This document shows positions 34,901 to 43,216 of a DNA stretch of 64,000 nt, one piece after another (within the stretch, counting starts at the first letter, position 1; every line of letters begins with the position of its first letter). This DNA comes from Streptomyces sp. NBC_00234 (lineage in GTDB: Bacteria; Actinomycetota; Actinomycetes; Streptomycetales; Streptomycetaceae), in assembly GCF_036195325.1 (NCBI RefSeq), contig NZ_CP108101.1, positions 5,146,001 to 5,210,000 on the forward strand, read 5' to 3'. The notes beneath the pieces are model-generated. The model saw nothing but the letters and a program-made list of their open reading frames with translations, made no database searches and was not told where the DNA came from. The translations under genes were made by a program, and so were the position numbers.

Positions 34901-37471
34901 TTCCCGCAGCTGCTCCCCGCCCACCCCGAAGTCGACCAGCGCGGCGATCTCGTCGACGCCGGCCCGGCGCAGGGTGTCGACGAACGGCGCGCAGGTCTCC
35001 GGCGAGCCGATCAGGGCCCGCTGGTCGCAGTACCTGTCGTAGGCCCGCCGGAACAGATAGTCGAGGTCCTCCTCGCTCGCCGCCGCCACGTCCTGCGGAC
35101 GGTGGCCGAGCGCGCTCGCGGCCGACCGCATCAGCAGGGAGGCGCGCAGGTAGCGGCTCATCGGTTCCAGCGCCTCGGCCCGCGCGGTGGCGTGATCCTC
35201 GGCGAGGTAGGTGTGCACGAGGAGGGTCACCCGGCCCGCGTCGGGGTCGAGACCGCACGCGGCCCGGGTGCGCCGGTAGTGCGCGATGTTCGCGGCCAGG
35301 TCGTCCACGGTCTGGCTCATCAGGTTGGTGACGACGCCGAGGCCGCGCCGGGCCGCCTCCTCGTACGAGCCGCGCTGCCCGGACGTGGCGAGGAACATCG
35401 GCGGTTCGCTCTGCACCGGCCGCGGATGGACGCGTACGACGGTCTCGGAGCCGTCCCCCGTGCGCCGCCGCACGCCCTCGCCCCGCCACAGCGCGCGCAC
35501 CTCGTCCAGGTGGGCGAACGCGATCTCCCTGCGGTCCGCGAACCGGTCCGGGTGCAGGGCGAAGTCCTGCGCGTGCCAGCCGGTGGCGCAGCCGATGCCG
35601 ACCCGCCCGCCGGAGAGGTTGTCGACGACCGACCACTCCTCCGCGACCCGCACCGGGTCGTGCAGCGGCAGCACGACCGAACCGGCGTTGATCCGGATGC
35701 GGTCGGTCTCCCGGGCGATCGCGGAGGCGAGGACGGCCGGGTTGGGGAAGAGGCCGCCGAAGGAGTGGAAGTGACGCTCCGGCAGCCAGACCGAACTGAA
35801 GCCGTGCGCGTCGGCGAAGCGGGCCGTCTCGAAGACCGTGTCGTACGCCGCCGGGGTGTCGGCGCTCTCGGGATGGTCGCCGAAGAAGTAGACACCGAAG
35901 GCCGGGGCGGGGCGTGCGTCCCCCGCTCCGCCCTGCGGGGACTCCGTGCGCTTCGGACGCTTCGGGGCGGGGAAGAAGCCGCCGTCGCGCAGTTCGCGCA
36001 GGGAGCCCTTCACCGCGCCCGAGATCTCCGCCACGTCCTCGTCGGTGTGGGCGGTGGAGAGGTAGAAGCTGCGCCACTCCCAGACGTACAGACCGCGCAG
36101 CAGCAGGTGGTGGTAGAGCAGTTCCATGTCGGCGCGGTGGGTGAAGCGGAACATCGAACCGAAGTGCGCTGTCTCCAGCGGGAATTCCTCGTCCCGGAAG
36201 AAGGCGTTGAGATCGGCGGCGAGCGCGTCCGTACGGGCGTTCAGCCGGTCCTGGAGCCCCGGGCCCTGCTCCTTGAGATGGGTGAGTACGGCCCTTGCCG
36301 CCGCCATGGACAGCGGGTGCTGCATGTACGTGCCGCCGATGAAGGTGGTCTCGTGCGGGGGCCGGCTGTCGTCCCCGTACCTCCAGAACCCGCCGTCGAC
36401 GCCGTCGAGGAGGTCCGCCCGGCCCGCCACCGCGCCGATCGGGAAACCGCTGCCGAGAGCCTTGCCGTAGGTGGCGAGGTCGGGCACGACGCCGAAGTGG
36501 TGCTGGGCGCCGCGCGGGTGCGGGCGCAGCCCCGTGAGCATCTCGTCGAAGAGCAGCACGATCCCGAGGCGCGCGGTGAGTTCACGCAGCGAGCGCAGGA
36601 AGGCGACCGGCCGGAGCCCCGGGTTGCGGCACTGCACGGGCTCGACGAGCACGGCGGCGATGCTGTCGCCGAGCGCGGCGACGGTGTCCAGCGCCTCCTG
36701 ACTGCCGTACTCCAGCACGATCAGCTCGGCGACGGCGGAGGCCGGGATGCCGCGGGAGACGGGGACGGCGTGGTGGTCCGGACCGCCGGGGCGGCCGAGC
36801 ACGGAGTCGATGTGCCCGTGGTACGAGCCGCGGAACATGACGATCCTGTCCCGCCCCGTCGCGGCGCGGGCCAGCCGGACGGCCGCCGAGTTCGCCTCCG
36901 TACCGGAACCGGCGAACGCCACCCGGTCCATGCCGGTCAGCTCGGCGAGGAGGGCCGCCACCTCGCCGGTGTCGGGGGAGCGGGGGCCGAAGCGGAGCCC
37001 CTGCGACAGGTGGCGCCGCACGGCATCGGTCACGAACCCGGGCTCGTGGCCGAAGAGCAGGGAACCGAAGCCCATGGTGATGTCGGTGTAGTCGTTGCCG
37101 TCGACATCGGTGAGACGGGACCCGTGCGCCGAACGGGCGGCGATCGGATACAGCATCTCCTTGGTCGCGCCGCGGAATCCGACGACGGCCCGGCTGTCGG
37201 CGAGCACCGTCCGGTGCTCCTGGGCGAGCGCCTTCGAGGTGCCGGTGCGCGCGGTGAACCGGCGGACGAGGGAGTCGGTGTGGGCGCGCTGCCGGGCATC
37301 GGCCGAGGAGCCGGCCATCCCGCCGGCCGGATCGACGAGGAGGCGGGGGCCGTGGGACGCGGGGGCCTCCGGCGGCGGTGCGGGGGAGGCTGCCGCGAGC
37401 TGTTCGGTCAGTCGGCGGGAGAGCGCCGCGGCCCTGTCCACGGCGGCGGCGGAGCCGTCCGTCGCGCTCAC
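31898..37471 (-). CDS. Hybrid synthetase: aminotransferase - luciferase-like monooxygenase - C - PCP - C
   Basis: 1857 aa. Order: class III PLP aminotransferase of glutamate-1-semialdehyde type (about 60-495; LFDEML, PLP Lys337 in TYGKALG); FMN-dependent luciferase-like monooxygenase of the MupA/Atu3671 natural-product type (about 523-865; WLPERHFHSFGG, GCATGWHAQDF); condensation domain 1 (about 875-1300; HHIVTDA, Ala where Gly is usual); PCP (Ser1346 in DLGGNSI); condensation domain 2 (about 1392-1845; HHITADG). No A domain, no terminal thioesterase. The aminotransferase should turn the beta-keto thioester made by the upstream PKS into a beta-amine, and the monooxygenase should hydroxylate it, as in microginin and puwainaphycin synthetases. 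GTG 37471 overlaps the PKS stop (GTGA). Confidence 0.93.
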   Translation of the reverse strand: MSATDGSAAAVDRAAALSRRLTEQLAAASPAPPPEAPASHGPRLLVDPAGGMAGSSADARQRAHTDSLVRRFTARTGTSKALAQEHRTVLADSRAVVGFRGATKEMLYPIAARSAHGSRLTDVDGNDYTDITMGFGSLLFGHEPGFVTDAVRRHLSQGLRFGPRSPDTGEVAALLAELTGMDRVAFAGSGTEANSAAVRLARAATGRDRIVMFRGSYHGHIDSVLGRPGGPDHHAVPVSRGIPASAVAELIVLEYGSQEALDTVAALGDSIAAVLVEPVQCRNPGLRPVAFLRSLRELTARLGIVLLFDEMLTGLRPHPRGAQHHFGVVPDLATYGKALGSGFPIGAVAGRADLLDGVDGGFWRYGDDSRPPHETTFIGGTYMQHPLSMAAARAVLTHLKEQGPGLQDRLNARTDALAADLNAFFRDEEFPLETAHFGSMFRFTHRADMELLYHHLLLRGLYVWEWRSFYLSTAHTDEDVAEISGAVKGSLRELRDGGFFPAPKRPKRTESPQGGAGDARPAPAFGVYFFGDHPESADTPAAYDTVFETARFADAHGFSSVWLPERHFHSFGGLFPNPAVLASAIARETDRIRINAGSVVLPLHDPVRVAEEWSVVDNLSGGRVGIGCATGWHAQDFALHPDRFADRREIAFAHLDEVRALWRGEGVRRRTGDGSETVVRVHPRPVQSEPPMFLATSGQRGSYEEAARRGLGVVTNLMSQTVDDLAANIAHYRRTRAACGLDPDAGRVTLLVHTYLAEDHATARAEALEPMSRYLRASLLMRSAASALGHRPQDVAAASEEDLDYLFRRAYDRYCDQRALIGSPETCAPFVDTLRRAGVDEIAALVDFGVGGEQLREGLGRLDVLRRRSQERVRETTGPATSGQRRLWLASELLGNPAAYNETQAVRLHGPLDEDAFRTAVDGLVARHAGLRTVFRAGQRDETVLQVVRHGRRTELLVTDARDRPAEEAIAAVLSEESTRRYDLAEGPLFTPRLVRLAADDHLLVLGMHHIVTDAHSAALVTADLEELYRAAVEGRAPVFARPAGTTLGAAEPPRSEAALAWWRERLGEKPPVLELPTDRPRGRRVAGRGGAEAVRLGRERTVRLQEWSGEQGVTLFATLCTAWQLVLRRRSGQREFVLGSTFGRRTPATRDTVGFHVALLPLRVSLPEGTPVAEAVRATGRALFEAGEHGDVDVDALLAGGHPDPGNPRPLVTVSVDLDTAALSRIDLPGLRAEEVAAGTESAPLELALMATRTASGLRLRLRYDADLFDAETVRGFLAELDETLASMVDPPVAAPAVASEATGDAHPSGETADTGAVLRKVWESVLDVRGFPDTANFFDLGGNSIAAIRLVNRVRDAVGTDYPMADFFSDATLRAMTRQLARPPETLVDRAPVSDQQARMIAGHHSVPHSEVWNVPTRITFTGRLDPDALRSALAEVVARHQSLRTRFTQDGEGAWWQEVLPPDPLELPVEDLTGLPPGERREHADALCRETAGRGFDLTRPTLPGLRLLRVEEDRWVLMFVLHHITADGWSLSLLLGEIAALYTAAAAGVPHGLEAPGAQPAEYARRQRARHDPETEARRAAHCAAYLDGVPPGVPVPTDHPRPERLSGRGDTIRGEATGELRAAVEAFASALHTTPFAVAATALGVFLTRLSGEPDILLSVPYANREGTAYESLVAMTSTAVMVRVRLDSANPGESCAELAVRTGAGALGAMAHVLPTARIMQAMRDAGAQHVPDRVPHVLAFQNSVDTDIEIPGLGVEVEDLAPLLSRSELCFGLAPRRDPAKGYRTFLEFSADLWTRDTAEHLLTGYTDLLAAFCARPDRPVRELLHAERPEPPVPSPSQSLPNTGKAEAV

Positions 37472-37941
37472 CGGCCCGTCACCCCGGTGGAGCGGGTGAG
37501 CAGGGCGACGGCATCGGAGAGCTGGGTCAGCATGGCCGCCTGGGTCTCGGCCAACTGCCGTATTTGACGCGACAGTTCCTCGACCTCGGCGCGCGTCGCG
37601 CAGACGTGTCCGTCGCCCGTGTCCGTCGGAGCGCCCGTGTCCGCCGATGCGGTCGTGTCTGCCGATGCGCCGGTGCCCGCGCGCTCCGGGGCCGTCCGGC
37701 CCGCTATGAGCCGGGCCGCCAGACGCGGCGTCCCCGCCTCCTCCAGGATCTCCCGCATCGTGAGCTCGGTGCCGAACTCCGCCTCCAGCTGCCGCACCAT
37801 GCCGATGAGCTGGAGCGAGTCGGCGCCCAGTGCGACGAACGACCGGTCGGCGCCGACCTCCGCCGGCGGGTGGCCGAGGTGGCGGGCCGTCAGCTCCAGC
37901 ACACGCTCCAGCACCCGTTCCCGTGCGGCCTGTTCCGTCAT
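37468..37941 (-). CDS. Possible free-standing ACP from an internal start in the PKS gene
   Basis: An in-frame ATG at 37941 (PKS residue 903) has a perfect GGAGG 5 nt upstream, exactly at the AT-ACP linker. Initiation here would give a 157-aa protein with only the ACP and the C-terminal coiled coil. Extra ACP copies are known from some synthases through internal starts. This is a candidate only; the same bases also encode the PKS. Confidence 0.35.
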   Translation of the reverse strand: MTEQAARERVLERVLELTARHLGHPPAEVGADRSFVALGADSLQLIGMVRQLEAEFGTELTMREILEEAGTPRLAARLIAGRTAPERAGTGASADTTASADTGAPTDTGDGHVCATRAEVEELSRQIRQLAETQAAMLTQLSDAVALLTRSTGVTGR

Positions 37942-40647
37942 GCCATCCTCCGTCGTGTGTCCGTGGGTGTGCGGGGGGACCGGGACCGGCGGCGGTCCGG
38001 TCCAGTACGACTGATGCCGGAACGGGTACGTCGGCAGCGGCACCCGACGGCCGCCGCACCCGTCGAGCAGCGCCCGCCAGTCGACGGCCACGCCCGCGCA
38101 GTGGAGCCGGGCCACGGCCCGCTCCCACTGCCGGGTCGGTACGGCGACGGCGTCCGGGCGCGCGCGGCGCACCATGCCGCTCACGGCGGCGGAGGGCCCG
38201 AGCTCCACAACGACGGGCGGGGCGGCGCCCCCGCCCTCCTCGTCCGGCCGGCCGAGGGAGGCGAGCACGGCGGCGAAGTCGGCGGTGCGGCGCGCCTGCC
38301 GGACCAGGTAGCCGGCGTCCGGCAGCCATCCCGCAGGGAGTACGGAGCCGTCGAGACCGGAGACGAACTCCGTCCGTACAGGCCGCAGTTCCGTCTTCTC
38401 GGCGGCCACCCGGAGGTCGTCGAGCACCGGGTCGAGCAGCGCCGTGTGGAAGGCCCGGTCCACGGCCACCGGCTCGTACGCCTCGCCGCGCGCCGAGAGC
38501 AGCGCCCGCGCTTCCGCGACCGCCGCCGGGGGGCCGGCCACCACGTGATGGGCGGGCCCGTTGACCACGGCGAGTTCCAGGCCCCCGACCGCGGAGAGCA
38601 ACTCCCGTACCCGCAGCCGCGACACGAAGACCACGAGCATCGCGCCGACGGCCGACCCCCGCTGCATCAGCTGTCCGCGCCGGCACAGCAGCCGCATCGC
38701 GTCCTCGGCGTCCACGGCCCCGGCCACGCACAGCGCCGCGTACTCCCCGACGCTGTGCCCGGCCACGCGCGAAGGGGTGACGCCGAGTTGTTCCCACAGC
38801 CGGGCCTGGGCGATCTGGAGGGCGAACAGCGCGGGCTGCGCGAGGTCGGTGTCCCATCGTCCGGGCCCGTGGCCGTCGACGACGCGCGCCAGGAAGTCCC
38901 CGCGGCCCGTCTCCTCCTCGTACACCCGGGCGCAGGTGGCGAGTGTCGTCGCGACCACCGGGTAGCGGGCCGCGAGCCCGGCGGCCATGCCGGGGCCTCC
39001 GCCCCCCTGTCCGCTGAAGAGGAAGACGGGCTCGGCCTCCCGCTCCGCCACTCCGGCCTCCCGCTCCACGACTCCGGCCTCGTACGCCCCCTCGGCCGCC
39101 GCGCCCGACAGGAAGGCGTCCAGCCCCGCCACCGGGTCCCGCGTGGTCACGACCAGCCGGTGGGGCAGAAGGCGCCTGCCGAGCGCGGTCGTGACCAGCA
39201 GATCGGCGGGCTCCGGCACCGGCCCGCGCACCAGCCGTTCGCGGAAGGCGTGGGCGTACGCCACGAGGGCCTCGTGGCTCGCGCCGGACAGCGGAAGCAG
39301 ACCCGGGGGCTCGGCGGTGGCCGGGCGCACGGGCGGCGGGGGCGCCTCCTCGAGGATCACGTGCGCGTTCGTCCCACCCATGCCGATGGAGTGGACCCCC
39401 GCCCTGCGCACCCCGGGCAGCGGCCACGCCCGTTCGCGCTCCGGCAGCAGGAACGGGCTCTCCCCGACCGCCAGGGCGGGGTTGGGCCGGGCGAAGTTCA
39501 CCAGCGGGGGCACCACGCCGTGGCGCAGCACCTCGATCGCCTTGACCAGCCCGGCCAGGCCCGCCGCGCTGTCCAGATGGCCGATGGCGGGTTTCGTGGA
39601 GCCCAGCGCGCAGAATCCCGTCCGGTCGGTGTCCCGGCGGAAGGCCGCCGTGAGGGCCGCGAATTCGATGGGGTCGCCCTTGAGGGTGCCCGTGCCGTGC
39701 GCCTCCAGGTAGCCCACCGAACCGGCCGTCACCCCGGCGGCGTCCAGCGCGCCCAGCACCGCGTCGCGCTGCCCGGCGGTCCCGGGCGCCGCGAAGCCCC
39801 GTTTGTCCGCGCCGTCGTTGGTGACGGCGGAGCCCAGGATCACCGCGTGCACGGTGTCGCCGTCGGCGAGCGCCCGGTCCAGCCGCTTCAGCAGGACGGC
39901 GGCCACGCCGTTGCCGCCGACGGTGCCGTCCGCGTCCGCGTCGAAGGCCCGGACCGTACCGGTAGGGGAGAGCGTGGAGCCCTTCACCCGGTGGTGCCCG
40001 GTGATCTGCGGTAAGTGCAGGGCCGCGGACGCCGCCAGCATCAGGTCGGCCTCGCCCGCCCGCAGCGCCTGGCAGGCCAGATGCACCGAGACCAGCGAAC
40101 TGGAGCACGCGGTCGCCACGTTGACGGCGGGGCCGGTGAGACCGAGGCGGTACGCGGCCCGGTTGGCGGCGAAGTCCGGGTAGGTGCCGACCTGGATCTG
40201 CTTGTGGGTCATCCAGTCGCCCGACCGGATCTCCTCGGCGAGGTTGTCGGCGAGATAACTGTGCAGTGAGTACAGGCGGTATCCGGTGCTCCCGTACACC
40301 CCGGTCCTGACGGCGGGGTCCGGTTCCGCGTAACCGCCGTCCTCCAGCGCGTGGAAGCAGCACTCCAGGAGAAGCCGCTGCTGCGGATCGGTGAGCGTCG
40401 CCTCCCGGCCGCTCATGGAGAAGAAGCCGGCGTCGAACCCGTCCACGGAGTCCAGGAGGGCACTCGCCCCGGTGAAGCCCGGCGCGGTGTAATCCGCCTC
40501 CGGCACCCCCGCGGCGGCGAATTCGGCCTCGGTGAAACGACGTACGTGCGACACACCGGCCCGGATGTCGCGCCAGTACGCCTCGGTGTCACTGGCTCCG
40601 GGGAGTCTCAGCGCCGTCCCGATCACCGCGATGCGGTTCTCCCTCAC
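37468..40647 (-). CDS. Type I PKS module: KS-AT-ACP
   Basis: 1059 aa. KS (about 5-435) with Cys181 in TACSSSL, His317 in EAHGTGT and His357 in KPAIGHLDSAAG; AT (about 540-835) with Ser632 in GHSVGEYAAL and AFHT at 732-735, the malonyl-CoA pattern; ACP (about 905-980) with Ser944 in LGADSLQL. No KR, DH or ER, so it leaves a beta-ketone, matching the aminotransferase that follows. The C terminus (about 1018-1050) is a short coiled coil likely to dock with the next protein. No loading domain, so the starter acyl group must come from elsewhere. GTG 40647 has GGGAG upstream; the 5' end overlaps the MFS gene by 59 bp. Confidence 0.94.
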   Translation of the reverse strand: MRENRIAVIGTALRLPGASDTEAYWRDIRAGVSHVRRFTEAEFAAAGVPEADYTAPGFTGASALLDSVDGFDAGFFSMSGREATLTDPQQRLLLECCFHALEDGGYAEPDPAVRTGVYGSTGYRLYSLHSYLADNLAEEIRSGDWMTHKQIQVGTYPDFAANRAAYRLGLTGPAVNVATACSSSLVSVHLACQALRAGEADLMLAASAALHLPQITGHHRVKGSTLSPTGTVRAFDADADGTVGGNGVAAVLLKRLDRALADGDTVHAVILGSAVTNDGADKRGFAAPGTAGQRDAVLGALDAAGVTAGSVGYLEAHGTGTLKGDPIEFAALTAAFRRDTDRTGFCALGSTKPAIGHLDSAAGLAGLVKAIEVLRHGVVPPLVNFARPNPALAVGESPFLLPERERAWPLPGVRRAGVHSIGMGGTNAHVILEEAPPPPVRPATAEPPGLLPLSGASHEALVAYAHAFRERLVRGPVPEPADLLVTTALGRRLLPHRLVVTTRDPVAGLDAFLSGAAAEGAYEAGVVEREAGVAEREAEPVFLFSGQGGGGPGMAAGLAARYPVVATTLATCARVYEEETGRGDFLARVVDGHGPGRWDTDLAQPALFALQIAQARLWEQLGVTPSRVAGHSVGEYAALCVAGAVDAEDAMRLLCRRGQLMQRGSAVGAMLVVFVSRLRVRELLSAVGGLELAVVNGPAHHVVAGPPAAVAEARALLSARGEAYEPVAVDRAFHTALLDPVLDDLRVAAEKTELRPVRTEFVSGLDGSVLPAGWLPDAGYLVRQARRTADFAAVLASLGRPDEEGGGAAPPVVVELGPSAAVSGMVRRARPDAVAVPTRQWERAVARLHCAGVAVDWRALLDGCGGRRVPLPTYPFRHQSYWTGPPPVPVPPHTHGHTTEDGMTEQAARERVLERVLELTARHLGHPPAEVGADRSFVALGADSLQLIGMVRQLEAEFGTELTMREILEEAGTPRLAARLIAGRTAPERAGTGASADTTASADTGAPTDTGDGHVCATRAEVEELSRQIRQLAETQAAMLTQLSDAVALLTRSTGVTGR

Positions 40648-42070
40648 CTGCGTCTCCCTCGCCCGCCGTGACCCGCCGCGGCCCCGCGTGCGGCGGCCCG
40701 GGCGCCGGCTGTCCGGGCGCCCGCAGCCCCGCTACCCGCGGTCGGGCCACTCGAAGCAGGAACGCCAGTGCGACCACGATGGCCGCCCCGTGGGACCAGG
40801 CCACCACCGTCAGGGGGCTGTACCCGTCCAGGGCGGCGGCGACGAGGATCATGCCGACACCGAACCCGAGGTTCTCGAAGGTCGCCGAGAGCCCGAAGGC
40901 GTGCCCGCGCAGACCGGCCGGAAGAGTCTGGAGATGCGAGGTGTACGAGACCTCGGTGAGCCCGTCGGCAGCCCCCGCGACCAGCGCGATCACGGCCGTC
41001 GCGACCAGCGGGAAGCCGGCGAACGCGAGGATGAAGGCCGAGGACATCACGACCGTCCCGTACCCGAAGCCCAGTGCCCCGACCGCCCGCCCCGTGCGCT
41101 TCGTGTACCGCTGGATCACCTGCTGGGCAGCGACGTTGCCGAGCGCCCACAGACACCAGAACGCGCTGACGAACACGGCCGGGTCCGCCGGGTCCACGGC
41201 GCTGGAGTGGACCGGCAGCGCCGCGTTGTGGGAGGACGAACCGAAGGCGTCCACCCCGCGCAGCGCCACCATGAGACCCAGACCGGGCGCGGCGGCCAGA
41301 GCGAGGAAGGCGACCGGCATACGCCGTCGTCCCTTCGTCTCCCGCGCCGCCGCGCCCTTGGCCGGCCCGTCGGCCGGCCCCTCTTCAGTACGCTCGCCGG
41401 AATCCCCCTCCGAATCCGGCGATGCGCCCCCGCCTCTGCCGCCTCCCGCGATCGGCAGCAGAGCCACCGTCACCGCGCAGACCACAAAGGTCGCCATGTC
41501 GACCACGAAGGCCGCTGTGTACCCCACCAGGGACACCACCACGCCGGCCGATGCGAAACCGGCCACCATCGCCAGCGAACGCCCCGTGATGGAGAGGGAG
41601 TTCGCCCAGGCCCTGCGGTCCGCGCCGACCATCTCGGGAATGGAGCTGCGCAGCGACACCATGAACAGCGTCCCGCACGCGCCGATCACCACCGAGACCG
41701 CCATCAGCGCCGCCGTCCGCAGCCCGTCCGGAGCCAGGATCAGCAGCAGCATCACGGCCGCCTGCGCCACGTTGGCCCAGAGCATGATGCTCTTCGCCGT
41801 GAAACGCGCGAGCAGCCCGCCGGCCGTCAGCCCGGCGACGAATCCGGAAGCCAGCCGCACCGCCATGAACAGCCCCATGGCGAGCGCTCTGCCCGTCGTC
41901 GCATAGACGAACAGATTGAGCGCCACCATATTCAGGAACGTGCCGTACGAAGACACCGCGTAACCGGCGACGAGGATTCGATAACGCCGTTCCGAACGTG
42001 CCGCGTTGTCCGTTCCGCTGTTCCGTGGGCTGTTCGAATGGCTGCCTGTGCCCCTGCTGCCGAGCGTCAC
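40589..42070 (-). CDS. MFS transporter (EntS/multidrug exporter type)
   Basis: 493 aa, about 12 membrane helices with a long charged central loop (about residues 210-245, rich in Gly/Glu/Lys) between the two halves. MFS signature-like GLLARFTAKS after helix 2. First gene of the biosynthetic operon and divergent from the LuxR gene, so it is the probable exporter of the product. GTG 42070 is the start, with a weak ribosome-binding site. Its last 59 bp overlap the PKS start in another frame, a longer overlap than elsewhere in the operon. The last about 40 residues are hydrophilic. Confidence 0.88.
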   Translation of the reverse strand: MTLGSRGTGSHSNSPRNSGTDNAARSERRYRILVAGYAVSSYGTFLNMVALNLFVYATTGRALAMGLFMAVRLASGFVAGLTAGGLLARFTAKSIMLWANVAQAAVMLLLILAPDGLRTAALMAVSVVIGACGTLFMVSLRSSIPEMVGADRRAWANSLSITGRSLAMVAGFASAGVVVSLVGYTAAFVVDMATFVVCAVTVALLPIAGGGRGGGASPDSEGDSGERTEEGPADGPAKGAAARETKGRRRMPVAFLALAAAPGLGLMVALRGVDAFGSSSHNAALPVHSSAVDPADPAVFVSAFWCLWALGNVAAQQVIQRYTKRTGRAVGALGFGYGTVVMSSAFILAFAGFPLVATAVIALVAGAADGLTEVSYTSHLQTLPAGLRGHAFGLSATFENLGFGVGMILVAAALDGYSPLTVVAWSHGAAIVVALAFLLRVARPRVAGLRAPGQPAPGPPHAGPRRVTAGEGDAGEGEPHRGDRDGAETPRSQ

Positions 42071-42126
42071 CCGCTCATAGTCGTCCAGGCGCCGTGCTCA
42101 CCGCTGTCGCCCCGTACGCACAAATG

Positions 42127-42139
42127 TAATCTGCATACT
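42127..42139 (+). promoter_or_regulatory. Candidate promoter of the LuxR gene
   Basis: TAATCT (42127-42132) and CATACT (42134-42139) lie just before GTG 42141. TAATCT as -10 would place transcription start close to the start codon, giving a leaderless mRNA; no ribosome-binding site is present. Only 70 bp separate this gene from the divergent operon, so the two promoters share the space. Confidence 0.45.
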
Positions 42140-42140
42140 T

Positions 42141-43151
42141 GTGAAGGACGATCATTCCACCCCACCGGCATGTGATTGCCGCGAATCGACGTCGAGCCGC
42201 TCACCGGGCGAGCGTCCCTGCGACGCGGCACTCGCCATATACCGGCGCGCGCTCGTGGAGGGGAGCCTTCCGCAGGACGAGGTGGCGGACTGTCTGCGGA
42301 CCCTGCACCTGATGGTGGCGGACCGTGACTCACCGGGGTTCATGATCCCCGTACCGCCGGAGACGGCCTCGTTCGCCGCGCTCGCGCCGATCGAGGAGGC
42401 GATCGTCGAGCAGCGCCGCACCCTGCGCTCCGCCCGCGCCGCGCTCTCCGTCTTCGAGGCGCTGTACGCGGACGTCCACCGGCTCCAGCAGCCCGCGCTC
42501 ACCCGGCTCACCGGCGAGGCCGTGATCAGCAAGGCGCTGGAGGCCGGAGTGGCCGGCTGCCGGGAGGAGGTCCGCACGGCGCACCCCGGCGGCGGCCGGC
42601 CCGCGCACGTCCTGAAGGAATCGCTGATCCGGGACCTGGGCAATCTGCGCCGGGGCATCCGGCAGCGGACGATCTACCAGCACACCGTCCGCTCGGACCG
42701 CCCGACGCTCTCCTACATCGAGCAGGTGACCGCCGCCGGGGCCGAGATCAGGACGCTCGCCGAGGTGGTGGACCGGGTCATCGTGTTCGACCGGAGCGTG
42801 GCGTTCGTCCCGTTCTCCGACGAGCCCCACAACGCCCTGCGCATCCAGCACCCCTCGCTGGTCCGCTTCCTGGCCCGCAGCTTCGACGAGGCGTGGGCCC
42901 GCTCGGTCCCGGTCCGCCCCGAGCGTGCCCCGCTGCGCACCCCCGTGATCACGTCCGACCTCCAGCGCGCCATCCTCCAGGCGGTCGTCGACGGCGAGAC
43001 CGACGCGGCGATCGCCCGGCGTCTCGGCATGAGCCGCCGCAGCGTCGCCGAACACATGCGCAAGGTCTCCGACCAGCTGGGCAGCAACAGCCGAGCCCAG
43101 CTCGGCTATCTGGTCGCGACCTCGGGCCTCCTGGACGAACCCGAGTCCTGA
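42141..43151 (+). CDS. LuxR-family transcriptional regulator of the cluster
   Basis: 336 aa. C-terminal LuxR/FixJ helix-turn-helix (LQRAILQAVVDGETDAAIARRLGMSRRSVAEHMRKV, residues about 272-307). The N-terminal 250 residues form a sensor-like region resembling the TrmB-like/HTH_LuxR regulators often found beside Streptomyces NRPS clusters, with no receiver phosphorylation site. Transcribed divergently from the biosynthetic operon and ended by a hairpin, it marks the right boundary of the cluster and probably activates it. GTG 42141 begins right after the predicted promoter; a later start is possible. Confidence 0.85.
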   Translation: MKDDHSTPPACDCRESTSSRSPGERPCDAALAIYRRALVEGSLPQDEVADCLRTLHLMVADRDSPGFMIPVPPETASFAALAPIEEAIVEQRRTLRSARAALSVFEALYADVHRLQQPALTRLTGEAVISKALEAGVAGCREEVRTAHPGGGRPAHVLKESLIRDLGNLRRGIRQRTIYQHTVRSDRPTLSYIEQVTAAGAEIRTLAEVVDRVIVFDRSVAFVPFSDEPHNALRIQHPSLVRFLARSFDEAWARSVPVRPERAPLRTPVITSDLQRAILQAVVDGETDAAIARRLGMSRRSVAEHMRKVSDQLGSNSRAQLGYLVATSGLLDEPES

Positions 43152-43160
43152 GAACGCGGG

Positions 43161-43194
43161 CGGGGGCGCCCCGGCCGAAGCCGGAACGCCCCCG
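43161..43194. terminator. Bidirectional terminator, right edge of the cluster
   Basis: Stem CGGGGGCG (43161-43168) / CGCCCCCG (43187-43194) with an inner CCGGC-CGAA-GCCGG hairpin, between the convergent LuxR and class I fumarase genes. Confidence 0.75.
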
Positions 43195-43216
43195 CGGGCA
43201 GGGAGGGGAGGCCGGG

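Noticed and set aside
32561..37567. 1668-codon open frame on the plus strand
   Set aside because: Antisense shadow of the hybrid synthetase; no conserved domain, Arg/Gly/Pro-rich as expected from reversed high-GC codons.
37472..40363. In-frame upstream extension of the hybrid synthetase to 2821 codons
   Set aside because: The extra part is the wrong frame of the PKS gene; the real start is GTG 37471, overlapping the PKS stop.
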